Shown here: positions 1 through 7,662 of the stretch, piece after piece | Position numbering within the stretch: the stretch's first letter is position 1 | Layout: each line of letters begins with the position of its first letter | Assembly (NCBI RefSeq): GCF_014639155.1 | Contig: NZ_BMFT01000001.1 | Coordinates: forward strand, 2,728,001-2,792,000 | DNA from: Paenibacillus segetis | Lineage (GTDB): Bacteria; Bacillota; Bacilli; Paenibacillales; Paenibacillaceae | Direction of reading: 5' to 3' | DNA: 64,000 nt | Notes under the pieces: generated by a model | What the model was told of the DNA's origin: nothing | Database searches by the model: none | What the model saw: the letters and a program-made list of their open reading frames with translations, nothing else | Position numbers and translations under genes: made by a program

Positions 1-1586
1 GTCGATGGATCTGGCTCAACATCCGAGAATACTTCGATAGCTACTGGTGTTTGACGTTGACGAAGATAATGTTCAACTTTTTCTACATATCCTAGTTTAA
101 CCATCATAGGGTCAGTTACAATCAGTACGCGAGTAATATCAGGCATTTTCGCAAGATATTGAGTGGACCCTTTTTCAAAGTAAATTTTGTTAGGAACTTT
201 GAACCATTGCATATTCACAGTACGACGATTCACCCTTTTCACGTTGATTAGATTGATAGCCGTTACGTTCGACGAAGTCGAGTTACGTCCATAAGATCCG
301 CAGCCAAGTGTCAGCGATGGCAAGTTTGTATTATAGATGTCACCGATACCACCTTGCGAAGAAGGTTGGTTGACCAAGATCCGGCATGTCGGCATACGAT
401 CGGAATATTTTTGAATAATTTCTTCATTATTAGAATGAATTACCGAAGAGTGACCCATACCACCGAAATTAACAACTTCAAGTGCACGTTCGATACCTTG
501 TTCAGCGTTCTTCACTTTGTAGCAAGCTAGAATAGGGCTTAGCTTCTCTGCAGAAAGTGGATATTTAGGTCCAACACCTTCAATCTCAGCTACTAGAATT
601 TTAGTTCCAGCTGGTACGCTGATTCCGCAAATTTCAGCAATCTTCGTTGCAGGCATACCTACGATTGTTGGATTCACTGCGCATTTGTCTGCAATAATAG
701 CACCTGCAGTCAATTTTGCTACTTCTTCTTTATTTACAAAATAGCATCCGTTTGCGATCATTTTCTTCTTCACTTGATCGAAAATCGGTTCTTCGATGAT
801 AACTGCTTGCTCAGAAGCACAAATCATACCATTATCAAATGTTTTGGATAGAATCAGGTCGTTAACAGCTTGATCCAGATCAGCAGTTTTCTCAATGAAG
901 CATGGTACGTTACCTGGGCCTACACCTAGTGCTGGTTTACCACAGCTATAAGCCGCTTTAACCATTGCAGATCCGCCAGTTGCAAGAATGCAAGCTACGT
1001 CTTTATGATTCATAAGTGCGTTGGTACGATCCATCGAAGGATTCTCGATCCACTGAATGCAATTTTCAGGAGCCCCATGTTTCACTGCTGCTTCTAACAA
1101 AATCTTAGCTGCTTCAGTACTACATGCTTGAGCAGATGGATGGAAACCGAAGATGATTGGATTACGAGTCTTGATTGCAATCAAGGCTTTAAAAATTGTA
1201 GTTGATGTTGGGTTAGTTGTTGGTGTAATACCCATGATGATACCCACTGGTTCAGCAATTTTTTGGAAGCTGTCATATGGATTATCTTCAATAACGCCTA
1301 CCGTTTTGTTGTTCTTAATGCTGTGGTAGATATACTCTGTTGCGAACATATTCTTAATGATCTTATCTTCATATACACCACGACCAGTTTCTTCAACAGC
1401 CAATTTTGCCAGGTGCATGTGTTTGTCGAGTCCTGCCAGTGCCATAGCCTGTACGATATCGTCAATTTGTTCCTGGTTCATTTCAAGGAAAGCTTCCGTT
1501 GCTTTATTTGCCTTGTTAATCAGACTTTGAATGTAATCCTGTGCAGTAGGTTCTGCCTTTGTCGTCACTTCGTTTTTAATCGCCAT
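1..1586 (-). CDS. adhE: Bifunctional acetaldehyde-CoA/alcohol dehydrogenase AdhE, N-terminal part (runs off the left edge)
   Basis: AdhE reduces acetyl-CoA to acetaldehyde and then to ethanol, regenerating NAD+ during fermentation; it forms cytoplasmic spirosomes. About 528 of the usual ~870 residues are present. Translating the minus strand gives MAIKNEVTTK at the start, the aldehyde dehydrogenase domain with the NGMICASEQ segment holding the catalytic Cys near residue 253, GVGPGN and GGSAMVKAAY nucleotide-binding stretches, then the linker and the first ~75 residues of the iron-dependent alcohol dehydrogenase domain (WFKVPNKIYFEKGS). The start ATG at 1584-1586 has AGGAGG nine bases upstream; an in-frame ATG three codons earlier overlaps that site and is less likely. 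It is divergent from fnr, and a Rex/Fnr-type palindrome covers its probable -35. Identity is certain; only the C-terminal half is missing because the window ends. Confidence 0.97.
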   Translation of the reverse strand, partial: MAIKNEVTTKAEPTAQDYIQSLINKANKATEAFLEMNQEQIDDIVQAMALAGLDKHMHLAKLAVEETGRGVYEDKIIKNMFATEYIYHSIKNNKTVGVIEDNPYDSFQKIAEPVGIIMGITPTTNPTSTTIFKALIAIKTRNPIIFGFHPSAQACSTEAAKILLEAAVKHGAPENCIQWIENPSMDRTNALMNHKDVACILATGGSAMVKAAYSCGKPALGVGPGNVPCFIEKTADLDQAVNDLILSKTFDNGMICASEQAVIIEEPIFDQVKKKMIANGCYFVNKEEVAKLTAGAIIADKCAVNPTIVGMPATKIAEICGISVPAGTKILVAEIEGVGPKYPLSAEKLSPILACYKVKNAEQGIERALEVVNFGGMGHSSVIHSNNEEIIQKYSDRMPTCRILVNQPSSQGGIGDIYNTNLPSLTLGCGSYGRNSTSSNVTAINLINVKRVNRRTVNMQWFKVPNKIYFEKGSTQYLAKMPDITRVLIVTDPMMVKLGYVEKVEHYLRQRQTPVAIEVFSDVEPDPS

Positions 1587-1720
1587 CTCTCTCATCCTCC
1601 TAAGTATTGGTAGCGGATCGACCTTGGAAAGTTTCGTGAAAATTTTCACTTACCAGTTCGCCCTGCGAAGCTTTGTGCTTCTCTTTATGAATAAAGCATA
1701 TCACATGAATTACGTCTTGT

Positions 1721-1740
1721 ATAGTGAAATATTTCACATA
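1721..1740. promoter_or_regulatory. Rex-like / Fnr-like operator overlapping the adhE -35
   Basis: The sequence ATAGTGAAATATTTCACATA is a near-perfect palindrome. It fits the Rex consensus TTGTGAA-N4-TTCACAA with two mismatches and also the Crp/Fnr consensus TGTGA-N6-TCACA with one. It covers the putative adhE -35, which suits repression by Rex when NADH/NAD+ is low. adhE is a well-known Rex target in Firmicutes; which factor binds here is inference. Confidence 0.65.
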
Positions 1741-1933
1741 CTATAAAGAAAATGAAAATATTTCAATTACGTGAGTGTATTTTCATGTATTATTTACAGA
1801 AAAAGTATGTTTAGCAAGATGAAGGCCTTACAAAAAATAGTCACTTTTTTTCCCTTCTATAAAACGTCACAAAATGATGCATCATAAAAAGGCTATCCGA
1901 TTACCTTGCATGTTTTTCCAATTGAAAAAATAA

Positions 1934-1949
1934 AGTGAAATTAGTCACA
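1934..1949. promoter_or_regulatory. Crp/Fnr-type palindrome upstream of fnr
   Basis: AGTGAAATTAGTCACA matches TGTGA-N6-TCACA with one mismatch. Its centre is about 80 bases before the TSS predicted from TATAAT at 2010-2015, so autoregulation or an upstream-activator role is possible, but the geometry is not the standard -41.5. Confidence 0.5.
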
Positions 1950-2063
1950 ATGTTGAAAATTCGACACTTTTTCACGCTTGAAATGTCCCTCAAAACTAAA
2001 TAAACAGGTTATAATTAATTTAAAATTTTCAGAAAAATTTGGAGTACAAAGGGGAAATAACTG

Positions 2064-2780
2064 ATGAATGAAATGATGAATGCTGCCCTGCCCCGTGGGA
2101 ATACGAGTTGCTTCTCAGAGCAAAACTTCAATCGACTTCTCGTGACCATGAAAGATAAGGCGTATCCAGAAGGAACGCATTTGTTCTGGGAAGGCGACTT
2201 TTCCGATAAACTGTTCTATATTAAGCGCGGACGCGTTAAATTAACCAAATCAACCGACGAAGGCAAAGAACTTATTCTCTATATGTATGGCCGCGGCGAT
2301 ATGGTCGGTCAAGCAGATCCATTCTTTAGCACGAAGCACAGTTTTACGGCTGAAGTTATTGAAGATAGTGAAATTGGAGTTATTGAGCAAAAAGATCTAG
2401 AAATTATGATCTGTCAGCACTGTGACTTTGCCATTGACTTTATGAAATGGATGGGTATCCATCACCGTCTGACTCAAACGAAATTCCGCGATCTCATGAT
2501 GTACGGCAAACCAGGTGCTCTCTGCTCCACACTCATTCGGTTGAGTAACACATACGGCGAGAGAAATGGTGACACAATCCTAATCAACAAGAAGATCACG
2601 CATACGGATTTGTCCAACATGATTGGAGCAACTCGCGAAAGTGTAAACCGGATGCTTAGTGATCTGCGTAAAAAAGATGCTTTGGAATATGAAAATGGGA
2701 TGATTGTCATTAAGGATCTTGTTATGTTACAGGATATTTGTCACTGTGAACTGTGTCCTAATGAAATTTGCCGAATTTAA
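2064..2780 (+). CDS. fnr: Fnr, oxygen-sensing Crp/Fnr-family regulator with C-terminal Fe-S ligands
   Basis: This 238-residue protein has an N-terminal cyclic-nucleotide-binding-like beta roll (about residues 20-120), a long dimerisation helix and a C-terminal winged helix. The recognition helix segment RESVNR carries the Glu and Arg that contact TGTGA half-sites. The tail has Cys226, Cys228, Cys231 and Cys236; the spacing Cys228-X2-Cys-X4-Cys is that of the C-terminal cluster of B. subtilis Fnr, which uses three Cys and one Asp. Asp143 here lies where that Asp would be. This differs from E. coli FNR, whose cysteines are N-terminal. AAGGGG precedes the ATG by nine bases. Boxes matching its expected target occur upstream of nirB, ric and hmp in this window, so it probably activates those under anoxia. 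Assignment is strong; the cluster itself is inferred. Confidence 0.93.
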   Translation: MNEMMNAALPRGNTSCFSEQNFNRLLVTMKDKAYPEGTHLFWEGDFSDKLFYIKRGRVKLTKSTDEGKELILYMYGRGDMVGQADPFFSTKHSFTAEVIEDSEIGVIEQKDLEIMICQHCDFAIDFMKWMGIHHRLTQTKFRDLMMYGKPGALCSTLIRLSNTYGERNGDTILINKKITHTDLSNMIGATRESVNRMLSDLRKKDALEYENGMIVIKDLVMLQDICHCELCPNEICRI

Positions 2781-2824
2781 TGTATGGTGCCTGGAAATTA
2801 TCTGTTTCATGTCCTGTATATGCA

Positions 2825-2866
2825 AAAACAAGGTTGGGGGGATGTTACCCTCAACCTTGTTTAATT
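2825..2866. terminator. Terminator between fnr and nirC
   Basis: A hairpin with arms ACAAGGTTGGGGG and CCCTCAACCTTGT (one mismatch) is followed by TTAATTT on the plus strand and preceded by an A-rich stretch, so it can end both convergent transcripts, fnr and nirBDC. Confidence 0.8.
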
Positions 2867-2873
2867 TATAGTT

Positions 2874-3653
2874 CTATTTTTTTCTCACAGGGGAGATAAA
2901 CCAATAAGCCATTCCAACGAATACCGCTCCACCCACCATGTTGCCGAGGGTAACCGGAATCATGTTGTGCATCCAGCCTGCGATCGTAATCGTATCCGGA
3001 TGATTCGGCAAAATCAAGGACAAGCTAAGCAATGTCATATTAGCTACGCTATGTTCATATCCACTAGCGATGAACGCGTATAGACACCACCAGATCAAGA
3101 CAAGTTTGGAGATATCATCTTTGGCCCGATTAGCCATCCATAGGGCAAGACAGACAAGCCAGTTACACAAAATGCCTCGGAAAAACAATTCTGAGATCGG
3201 AGCTGCCATCTTTTTGGCTGATGCGGCAAAGATAAGATGTTCGGGAGCGGCGGTCTTAAATATACCGCTACCTACTACAAGCAAAGAGAGCAACACTGCA
3301 CCTGCTAAATTACCCAGGAAAACTATAGTCCAGTTCTTAGCTGTATCCCTCACTGTAGTTCTTTTTGCGAGTGTACTCATTGTAAAAAACATATTATTGC
3401 CCGTAAACAGTTCGGATCCCGCAAATACGACAAGTGTGAGCGCAAGCCCAAACGACATCCCCATCAATGTCGTCTGGAACGGTGATTTGACTGCTGCAAG
3501 TGGCGCACCAATACTGAATATCAATATAATCCCCAGCCCCACATAAGCCCCAGCTAACATGGCAGCAACGATATATCGCGGTAAGCTCTCATTCATCTTC
3601 TCTTTCTTTTTTACTGCCGCTTCAATGATGGTCTCCACATTTTGTGTGAACAT
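2874..3653 (-). CDS. nirC: Formate/nitrite transporter family channel (NirC-like)
   Basis: FNT-family proteins are pentameric inner-membrane channels for formate, nitrite or hydrosulfide. This 259-residue protein shows six hydrophobic segments and the FNT signatures AGAYVGLGI in the first helix pair and FAGSELFTGN before the third helix; a GYEHSVANM segment, with the pore-region His-Ser-Val-Ala-Asn pattern of the family, lies near residue 200. The first in-frame start is a TTG six codons earlier, but the ATG at 3651-3653 has GGGGAGG nine bases upstream and is preferred. It is the last gene of nirB-nirD-nirC, 55 bases after nirD, which points to nitrite import for NirBD or export of toxic nitrite. 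Formate transport cannot be excluded from sequence alone. Confidence 0.88.
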   Translation of the reverse strand: MFTQNVETIIEAAVKKKEKMNESLPRYIVAAMLAGAYVGLGIILIFSIGAPLAAVKSPFQTTLMGMSFGLALTLVVFAGSELFTGNNMFFTMSTLAKRTTVRDTAKNWTIVFLGNLAGAVLLSLLVVGSGIFKTAAPEHLIFAASAKKMAAPISELFFRGILCNWLVCLALWMANRAKDDISKLVLIWWCLYAFIASGYEHSVANMTLLSLSLILPNHPDTITIAGWMHNMIPVTLGNMVGGAVFVGMAYWFISPVRKK

Positions 3654-3708
3654 TCCGGCCTGCCTCCCCAAACTCTTATATGATTACTTAATTAATCAAC
3701 GGCTTAGG

Positions 3709-4056
3709 TTATACCGCCAAAAATTCTGACGTAGCAACCCATACTTGACCATCTTCCAATCTCACAGGATATGTTTGAACCCTTCCGTTATCTGGAGCTT
3801 GAACATTCCCGGTCTCCAGATCAATTTTCCAATCGTATAATGGATCGTATAAATAATGACCTGATACGATGCCTTCAGCCAGCGGTCCACCTTTGGGGTG
3901 TGGACTCTGATTCCGTATAGCAAACACATTGCCGTCTGAAGTGCGGAATACCGCGATCTGCAGCCCATTTAATTCAATTACACGGCCTACTTGTATCATA
4001 AATTGATCCAGTGAACCAACAGGATAGAACGCTTCATTTGATAAGCTCATATTCAT
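3709..4056 (-). CDS. nirD: Nitrite reductase small subunit NirD
   Basis: NirD is the small subunit of NADH-dependent cytoplasmic nitrite reductase. The 115-residue protein has the Rieske-like fold of the family (SPHPKGGPLAEG, then YDPLYDWKIDLETG) but no Cys ligands for an Fe-S cluster, as is normal for NirD. It follows nirB by 38 bases. The ATG at 4056 has AAGGGAG only two bases before it; the second ATG (4050) gives a spacing of eight, so translation may begin two codons later. Role in ammonia formation from nitrite is inferred from pairing with nirB. Confidence 0.92.
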   Translation of the reverse strand: MNMSLSNEAFYPVGSLDQFMIQVGRVIELNGLQIAVFRTSDGNVFAIRNQSPHPKGGPLAEGIVSGHYLYDPLYDWKIDLETGNVQAPDNGRVQTYPVRLEDGQVWVATSEFLAV

Positions 4057-4094
4057 GACTCCCTTCTCTCATACCGCTATGATAAGCCTACAAC

Positions 4095-6524
4095 TTAATG
4101 ACTGACTTCCAATCGGTGGAACATTCTATTGCGACTCTTATCATCACTTAGCATCTTTTTCCAAGGATCTTCAACTTGCTGAAGTGCAAATTCGATCCGA
4201 TTTACAAGTTGCTTGCGCGAATCCATGTTATCTACAATAACTGCTTTGATCTCTTCGAGCCCGATCCGCTCTACCCACTCGGAAGTTCGCTCTAGATAGT
4301 TGCCCGTCTCACGGTAATGTTGAATGATAGCTGAGCAAATATCGATCAATTCTTCGTCCGTCTTCACCTTGCAGAAAGAATCCGCGAGACGAGCTTTGAT
4401 CCCGCCATTGCCACCAATAAAGATTTCCCATCCACCATCGTTACCGACGATGCCGATATCTTTCGTGCAGGATTCAGCACAGTTACGTGGGCAGCCGTTG
4501 ACTGCCATTTTAAATTTTGCCGGAAGATCGAGCCTTTCGAACTTGCGTTCCAGCAGTGCTCCCATACCCATTGAATCTTGTGTACCAAAACGACAGAACT
4601 GTGAGCCTACACAGGTTTTTACTGTGCGTAGTGACTTGGCATAACCATATCCCGATGGCATATCAAGCTCTTGCCAAACCTTCGGCAAATCTTCTTTCTT
4701 CACACCAATTAAGTCAAGACGTTGGCCACCTGTCACTTTTACAACTTTGACATCATATTTCAAGGATACATCTGCAATCTTCTTCAATTCCTCGGGTGTG
4801 GTAACCCCGCCATACATTCTCGGAATAACCGTATACGTTCCATCCTTCTGGATGTTAGCGCTCATCCGTTCATTGACAAAGCGTGATTCCTTTTCATCCT
4901 CATGACTGTCTGGGTAGATCATACCTAGATAATAGTTAACTGCAGGACGACACTTCGAGCAGCCCTCTGGTTGGCTCCATCCCAACACGTTCATCACTTC
5001 TTTAGTTGTTTGGAGACCTTTGGCTTTGATCTCCGCCACAATTTCATCCCGTCCCATGGTTGTACATCCACAGATGCCTTGTTTGGCCGCGGTTTTAAAT
5101 CCATCTCCAAGTACATATTGTAAAATTTGTTCCACTATTGGTTTACAGCCGCCGCATGAACGAGTTGCTCCGGTACAAGCTTTAATCTCATCAATGGTCG
5201 TTAATCCTTGATTCGTAATAACATCTACGATGGTGCCTTTCGTGACACCATTACAACCGCATACTATTTCTTCATTAGACATATTTTCGACTGAAGTAGA
5301 TTTCTTACCCGCTCCACCACAGCATCCCGAACCCATCAGAGATTCGTATAGTTCATCTGTCATCTCTGCTTTCTGCTTAATGAGCTTTTGCAGCTCTGCG
5401 GAATCTGAAATATCACCGAACAACACTGCCCCGACCATAACTTTCTCCCTAAGCAAAATCTTCTTATATGTCTGTTTCCATTCATCCTTGTTTGCAATGA
5501 TCATATGACCCGGTCCATCGATAAACTCTCCGGTTGAGAACACGTCAACACCCGATATTTTCAATTTAGTTGACACAACGGATCCTTCGTATGGTGCAGT
5601 TTCAACGCCACAAATATGTTTAGCCAAAATCATTCCTTGCTCAAACAAAGGAGCTACAAGGCCATAGCAAGTTCCACGATGTTCTGTGCACTCTCCAACC
5701 GAATACACACCTTCCATCGAGGTTTGCATGTAATCGTTCACGACGATTCCACGGTTCACCATAATCCCGCTCTCTTTAGCCACCGCAATGTTCGGTTTAA
5801 TCCCCACTGCCATGACTACGAACTCCGCTTCCAATACGGAATCGTCCGCAAATCGCAATCCGCTTACTCTTTCATCGCCTAGTAACTCAGCCGTTTGCGC
5901 GCCCATTTTGAATTTAATTCCTTGACGCTCAAGTTCTGCCTGAAGCATTGACGAAGCCTGATGATCGAGTTGACGCTCCATTAAGTCTTCCATTAAATGA
6001 ACAACCGTTACGTCCATGCCGAGTTGGACCAGGCCCTTGGCTGCTTCTAGTCCAAGTAGTCCACCACCGATTACCGCAGCTTTTTGATATGTTTTGGCCG
6101 CTTGTAGCATTTGGTTGCAATCCGCGATATCACGAAATCCAACAACGCCCTCTTTATCGCTGCCAGGAACCGGAAGAATAAACGAATTTGATCCAGTGGC
6201 AATAAGTACTTTGTCATAGGGAACCCGTACTCCATCAGCGGTTACAACTTCCTTCGCTTGTTCATCAATCTTGGTTACCGTTGTTCCGATATGCAAGGTA
6301 ATTCCGTTATCCTGATACCATTGCAGATCATTAAGCACGATATCATCGATCGTCTTGCTCCCCTCCAAAACATAGGAAAGCATGATCCGGTTATAATTCG
6401 GATGTGGTTCACTTCCGAACACGGTAATGTCAAATTTAGTAGTAAGTTTTAAAATTTGTTCAACCGCACTGATTCCCGCCATTCCGTTACCAATCACTAC
6501 AAGTTTCTCTCTATACGTTGTCAT
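4095..6524 (-). CDS. nirB: Nitrite reductase [NAD(P)H] large subunit NirB
   Basis: NirB reduces nitrite to ammonium in the cytoplasm, for assimilation or as an electron sink under anoxia. The 809 residues read in the family order. First comes an N-terminal FAD/NADH oxidoreductase (VVIGNGMAGISAVEQ; second Rossmann motif AAVIGGGLLGLEAAKGL; GVYSVGECTEH). Next are two BFD-like [2Fe-2S] domains with CGC and CxxC pairs (CGCNGV..CGGC, CGCTTM..CSKC). Last is the sulfite/nitrite reductase half with the siroheme/[4Fe-4S] ligands C-X5-C near residue 638 and C-X3-C near 676. GGAGG lies nine bases before the ATG. Two Fnr-type boxes lie upstream, one centred 41.5 bases before the predicted start of transcription. 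It heads a nirBDC operon. No nitrate reductase genes are visible in the window. Confidence 0.96.
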   Translation of the reverse strand: MTTYREKLVVIGNGMAGISAVEQILKLTTKFDITVFGSEPHPNYNRIMLSYVLEGSKTIDDIVLNDLQWYQDNGITLHIGTTVTKIDEQAKEVVTADGVRVPYDKVLIATGSNSFILPVPGSDKEGVVGFRDIADCNQMLQAAKTYQKAAVIGGGLLGLEAAKGLVQLGMDVTVVHLMEDLMERQLDHQASSMLQAELERQGIKFKMGAQTAELLGDERVSGLRFADDSVLEAEFVVMAVGIKPNIAVAKESGIMVNRGIVVNDYMQTSMEGVYSVGECTEHRGTCYGLVAPLFEQGMILAKHICGVETAPYEGSVVSTKLKISGVDVFSTGEFIDGPGHMIIANKDEWKQTYKKILLREKVMVGAVLFGDISDSAELQKLIKQKAEMTDELYESLMGSGCCGGAGKKSTSVENMSNEEIVCGCNGVTKGTIVDVITNQGLTTIDEIKACTGATRSCGGCKPIVEQILQYVLGDGFKTAAKQGICGCTTMGRDEIVAEIKAKGLQTTKEVMNVLGWSQPEGCSKCRPAVNYYLGMIYPDSHEDEKESRFVNERMSANIQKDGTYTVIPRMYGGVTTPEELKKIADVSLKYDVKVVKVTGGQRLDLIGVKKEDLPKVWQELDMPSGYGYAKSLRTVKTCVGSQFCRFGTQDSMGMGALLERKFERLDLPAKFKMAVNGCPRNCAESCTKDIGIVGNDGGWEIFIGGNGGIKARLADSFCKVKTDEELIDICSAIIQHYRETGNYLERTSEWVERIGLEEIKAVIVDNMDSRKQLVNRIEFALQQVEDPWKKMLSDDKSRNRMFHRLEVSH

Positions 6525-6593
6525 TATAGATTGCCTCCTTCAAAATCCTACGGATACGACGATATGACGATCACAACTTCTATTTCAGAATCA

Positions 6594-6606
6594 TGCTGAA
6601 AGTCTA
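6594..6606 (-). promoter_or_regulatory. Predicted nirBDC promoter (-10 and start)
   Basis: On the minus strand TAGACT (6606-6601) matches TATAAT at four of six positions; the predicted start of transcription is 6594. No -35 hexamer is needed if Fnr activates, because the proximal Fnr box is centred at -41.5. The leader would be 69 bases. Confidence 0.5.
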
Positions 6607-6627
6607 CAGTAATAGGCATCACTAGAT

Positions 6628-6643
6628 TGTGATTCCATTCACA
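6628..6643. promoter_or_regulatory. Fnr box, proximal, nirB promoter
   Basis: TGTGATTCCATTCACA is an exact TGTGA-N6-TCACA palindrome. Its centre (6635.5) is 41.5 bases upstream of the start predicted from TAGACT at 6606-6601, the class II activator position. Confidence 0.82.
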
Positions 6644-6648
6644 TTAAT

Positions 6649-6664
6649 TGTGAAATTTTGCACA
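6649..6664. promoter_or_regulatory. Fnr-like or Rex-like box, distal, nirB promoter
   Basis: TGTGAAATTTTGCACA fits TGTGA-N6-TCACA with one mismatch and, extended by one base each side, the Rex consensus with one mismatch. It is centred 21 bases (two helical turns) upstream of the proximal box, so both would lie on the same DNA face. Confidence 0.65.
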
Positions 6665-6699
6665 ATAATTGTCATACTTATCTATTTATAGTTATTGAA

Positions 6700-6737
6700 A
6701 AATCCGCAAACCCTCCTATTGCAGAGTGCTTGCGGTT
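6700..6737 (-). terminator. Terminator of ric
   Basis: Read on the minus strand, AACCGCAA and TTTGCGG form the stem, a smaller CTC/GGAG pairing closes the loop, and ATTTTTC follows. It sits just 3' of ric and upstream of the nirB promoter. Confidence 0.6.
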
Positions 6738-6755
6738 AAATGAGCCGAATTTATT

Positions 6756-7466
6756 TTAAGCTTTCATATAACGTGGAAATAATATATTGTTTTCCAAATG
6801 CACATGTGTAAATGTCATGCCTTCCAATTCTTCCAGACGTGCATAGGTCATCCGGTAGGTCGTACAGGCGTGTGCAGGAGGTACAAAATCACCCGTTAAC
6901 TCCCGAAGCTTCTTCAGAATATTCCCCGCGGCATCATGTTCCGCCTCTAATTCATCAATAGAGGAGCGAAGTTTAGATAACGTATCATCGTGCCGGTCTA
7001 ATTCCCATTGAATCATTTTGGGGAACACTTCTGCTTCTTCTTTCTCCGTATGTTCTAATAATTCAGACATAAGTTGTCCATATAGACGCTCTACCTCTAT
7101 CAAGTGAGGCCCACTGTCACCATGAACGCGTGCCACTTTCATCACACTTTTCTTTAGTTCGGGTAACTCTTCACGCAAATAACGATGGTGTTTATTAACA
7201 ATATGCTCAATCAAATCCCCTGACTTCGCTCCGTTTAAAAAGTCTCCTTCTTCCTTGTCGGGATGATCCGCGGCTAGCTGGGCTAAATCCACCAGCAATT
7301 CGTTTACATCAATACCCTTCTCCTCCGCCGCTTCTTGAAGAGGACGGTTTCCTCCACAGCAGAAATCTACTCTACGGTTACGGAAATAATCCGCGGACTT
7401 CGGGAACCTCACAACAATGTCCCTAACTAAATCATCTTTATCAAAATACAGCTGTGCGTTAGCCAT
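6756..7466 (-). CDS. ric: Iron-sulfur cluster repair di-iron protein (RIC/ScdA/YtfE family)
   Basis: RIC proteins repair Fe-S clusters damaged by nitric oxide or oxidants and can reduce NO at a di-iron site. The 236 residues show an N-terminal DUF542 domain (about 1-60) with the DFCCGGNRPL motif, then a hemerythrin-like four-helix bundle whose His and Glu ligands are visible in HIVNKHH, LLEHTEKEE, EHDAAG and HVHLENN. Length is normal. AGGAGG lies eight bases before the ATG. An Fnr-type box at 7544-7559 is centred at -41.5 relative to the predicted promoter. Its place next to nirBDC suggests protection from NO made during nitrite reduction. Confidence 0.94.
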   Translation of the reverse strand: MANAQLYFDKDDLVRDIVVRFPKSADYFRNRRVDFCCGGNRPLQEAAEEKGIDVNELLVDLAQLAADHPDKEEGDFLNGAKSGDLIEHIVNKHHRYLREELPELKKSVMKVARVHGDSGPHLIEVERLYGQLMSELLEHTEKEEAEVFPKMIQWELDRHDDTLSKLRSSIDELEAEHDAAGNILKKLRELTGDFVPPAHACTTYRMTYARLEELEGMTFTHVHLENNILFPRYMKA

Positions 7467-7516
7467 ATCATATTCCTCCTTGGAAATAGGATGTTGAAGT
7501 AATTTTCTTCAAGACC

Positions 7517-7522
7517 ATCGTA
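7517..7522 (-). promoter_or_regulatory. Predicted -10 of the ric promoter
   Basis: TACGAT on the minus strand matches TATAAT at four of six positions and would start transcription at 7510, 44 bases before the ric ATG. It was chosen because it gives the Fnr box at 7544-7559 the -41.5 spacing also seen at nirB and hmp. Confidence 0.45.
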
Positions 7523-7543
7523 CTCCAAGGATTCGAAGCCCCT

Positions 7544-7559
7544 TGTGATTACAGTCACT
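7544..7559. promoter_or_regulatory. Fnr-type box upstream of ric
   Basis: TGTGATTACAGTCACT matches TGTGA-N6-TCACA with a single mismatch in the last base. It is centred 41.5 bases upstream of the predicted ric start of transcription at 7510. Confidence 0.68.
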
Positions 7560-7586
7560 TGTGATACGCGGTTAACTAAAAACGTC

Positions 7587-7630
7587 AAAAAAGGCCTCCC
7601 CCACTGGTATCCAGTTGAAGGAAGCCTTTC
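7587..7630 (-). terminator. Terminator of the FAD oxidoreductase gene
   Basis: On the minus strand AAAGGCTTCC pairs with GGAGGCCTTTT around an inner ACTGG/CCAGT stem, followed by TTTTTTG. It lies between the 7663-8247 gene and the ric promoter. Confidence 0.75.
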
Positions 7631-7662
7631 CTCATCAAACGTTATTCCATCACAATACTTAT

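Larger units (their letters stand above)
1587..2063. promoter_or_regulatory. Divergent adhE-fnr intergenic control region
   Basis: This 477-base AT-rich gap separates two divergent genes. On the minus strand a probable adhE promoter has TATGCT (1700-1695) as -10 and TATACA (1723-1718) as -35, 17 bases apart. On the plus strand TATAAT at 2010-2015 is the best -10 for fnr, with no good -35. It contains two TGTGA-type palindromes (described separately) and an imperfect inverted repeat TGTTGAA-AA-TTCGACA at 1951-1966. No coding sequence was seen. Confidence 0.6.

Noticed and set aside
1263-1613. 116-residue frame opposite adhE
   Set aside because: It is antisense to a clear coding region, with no family resemblance.
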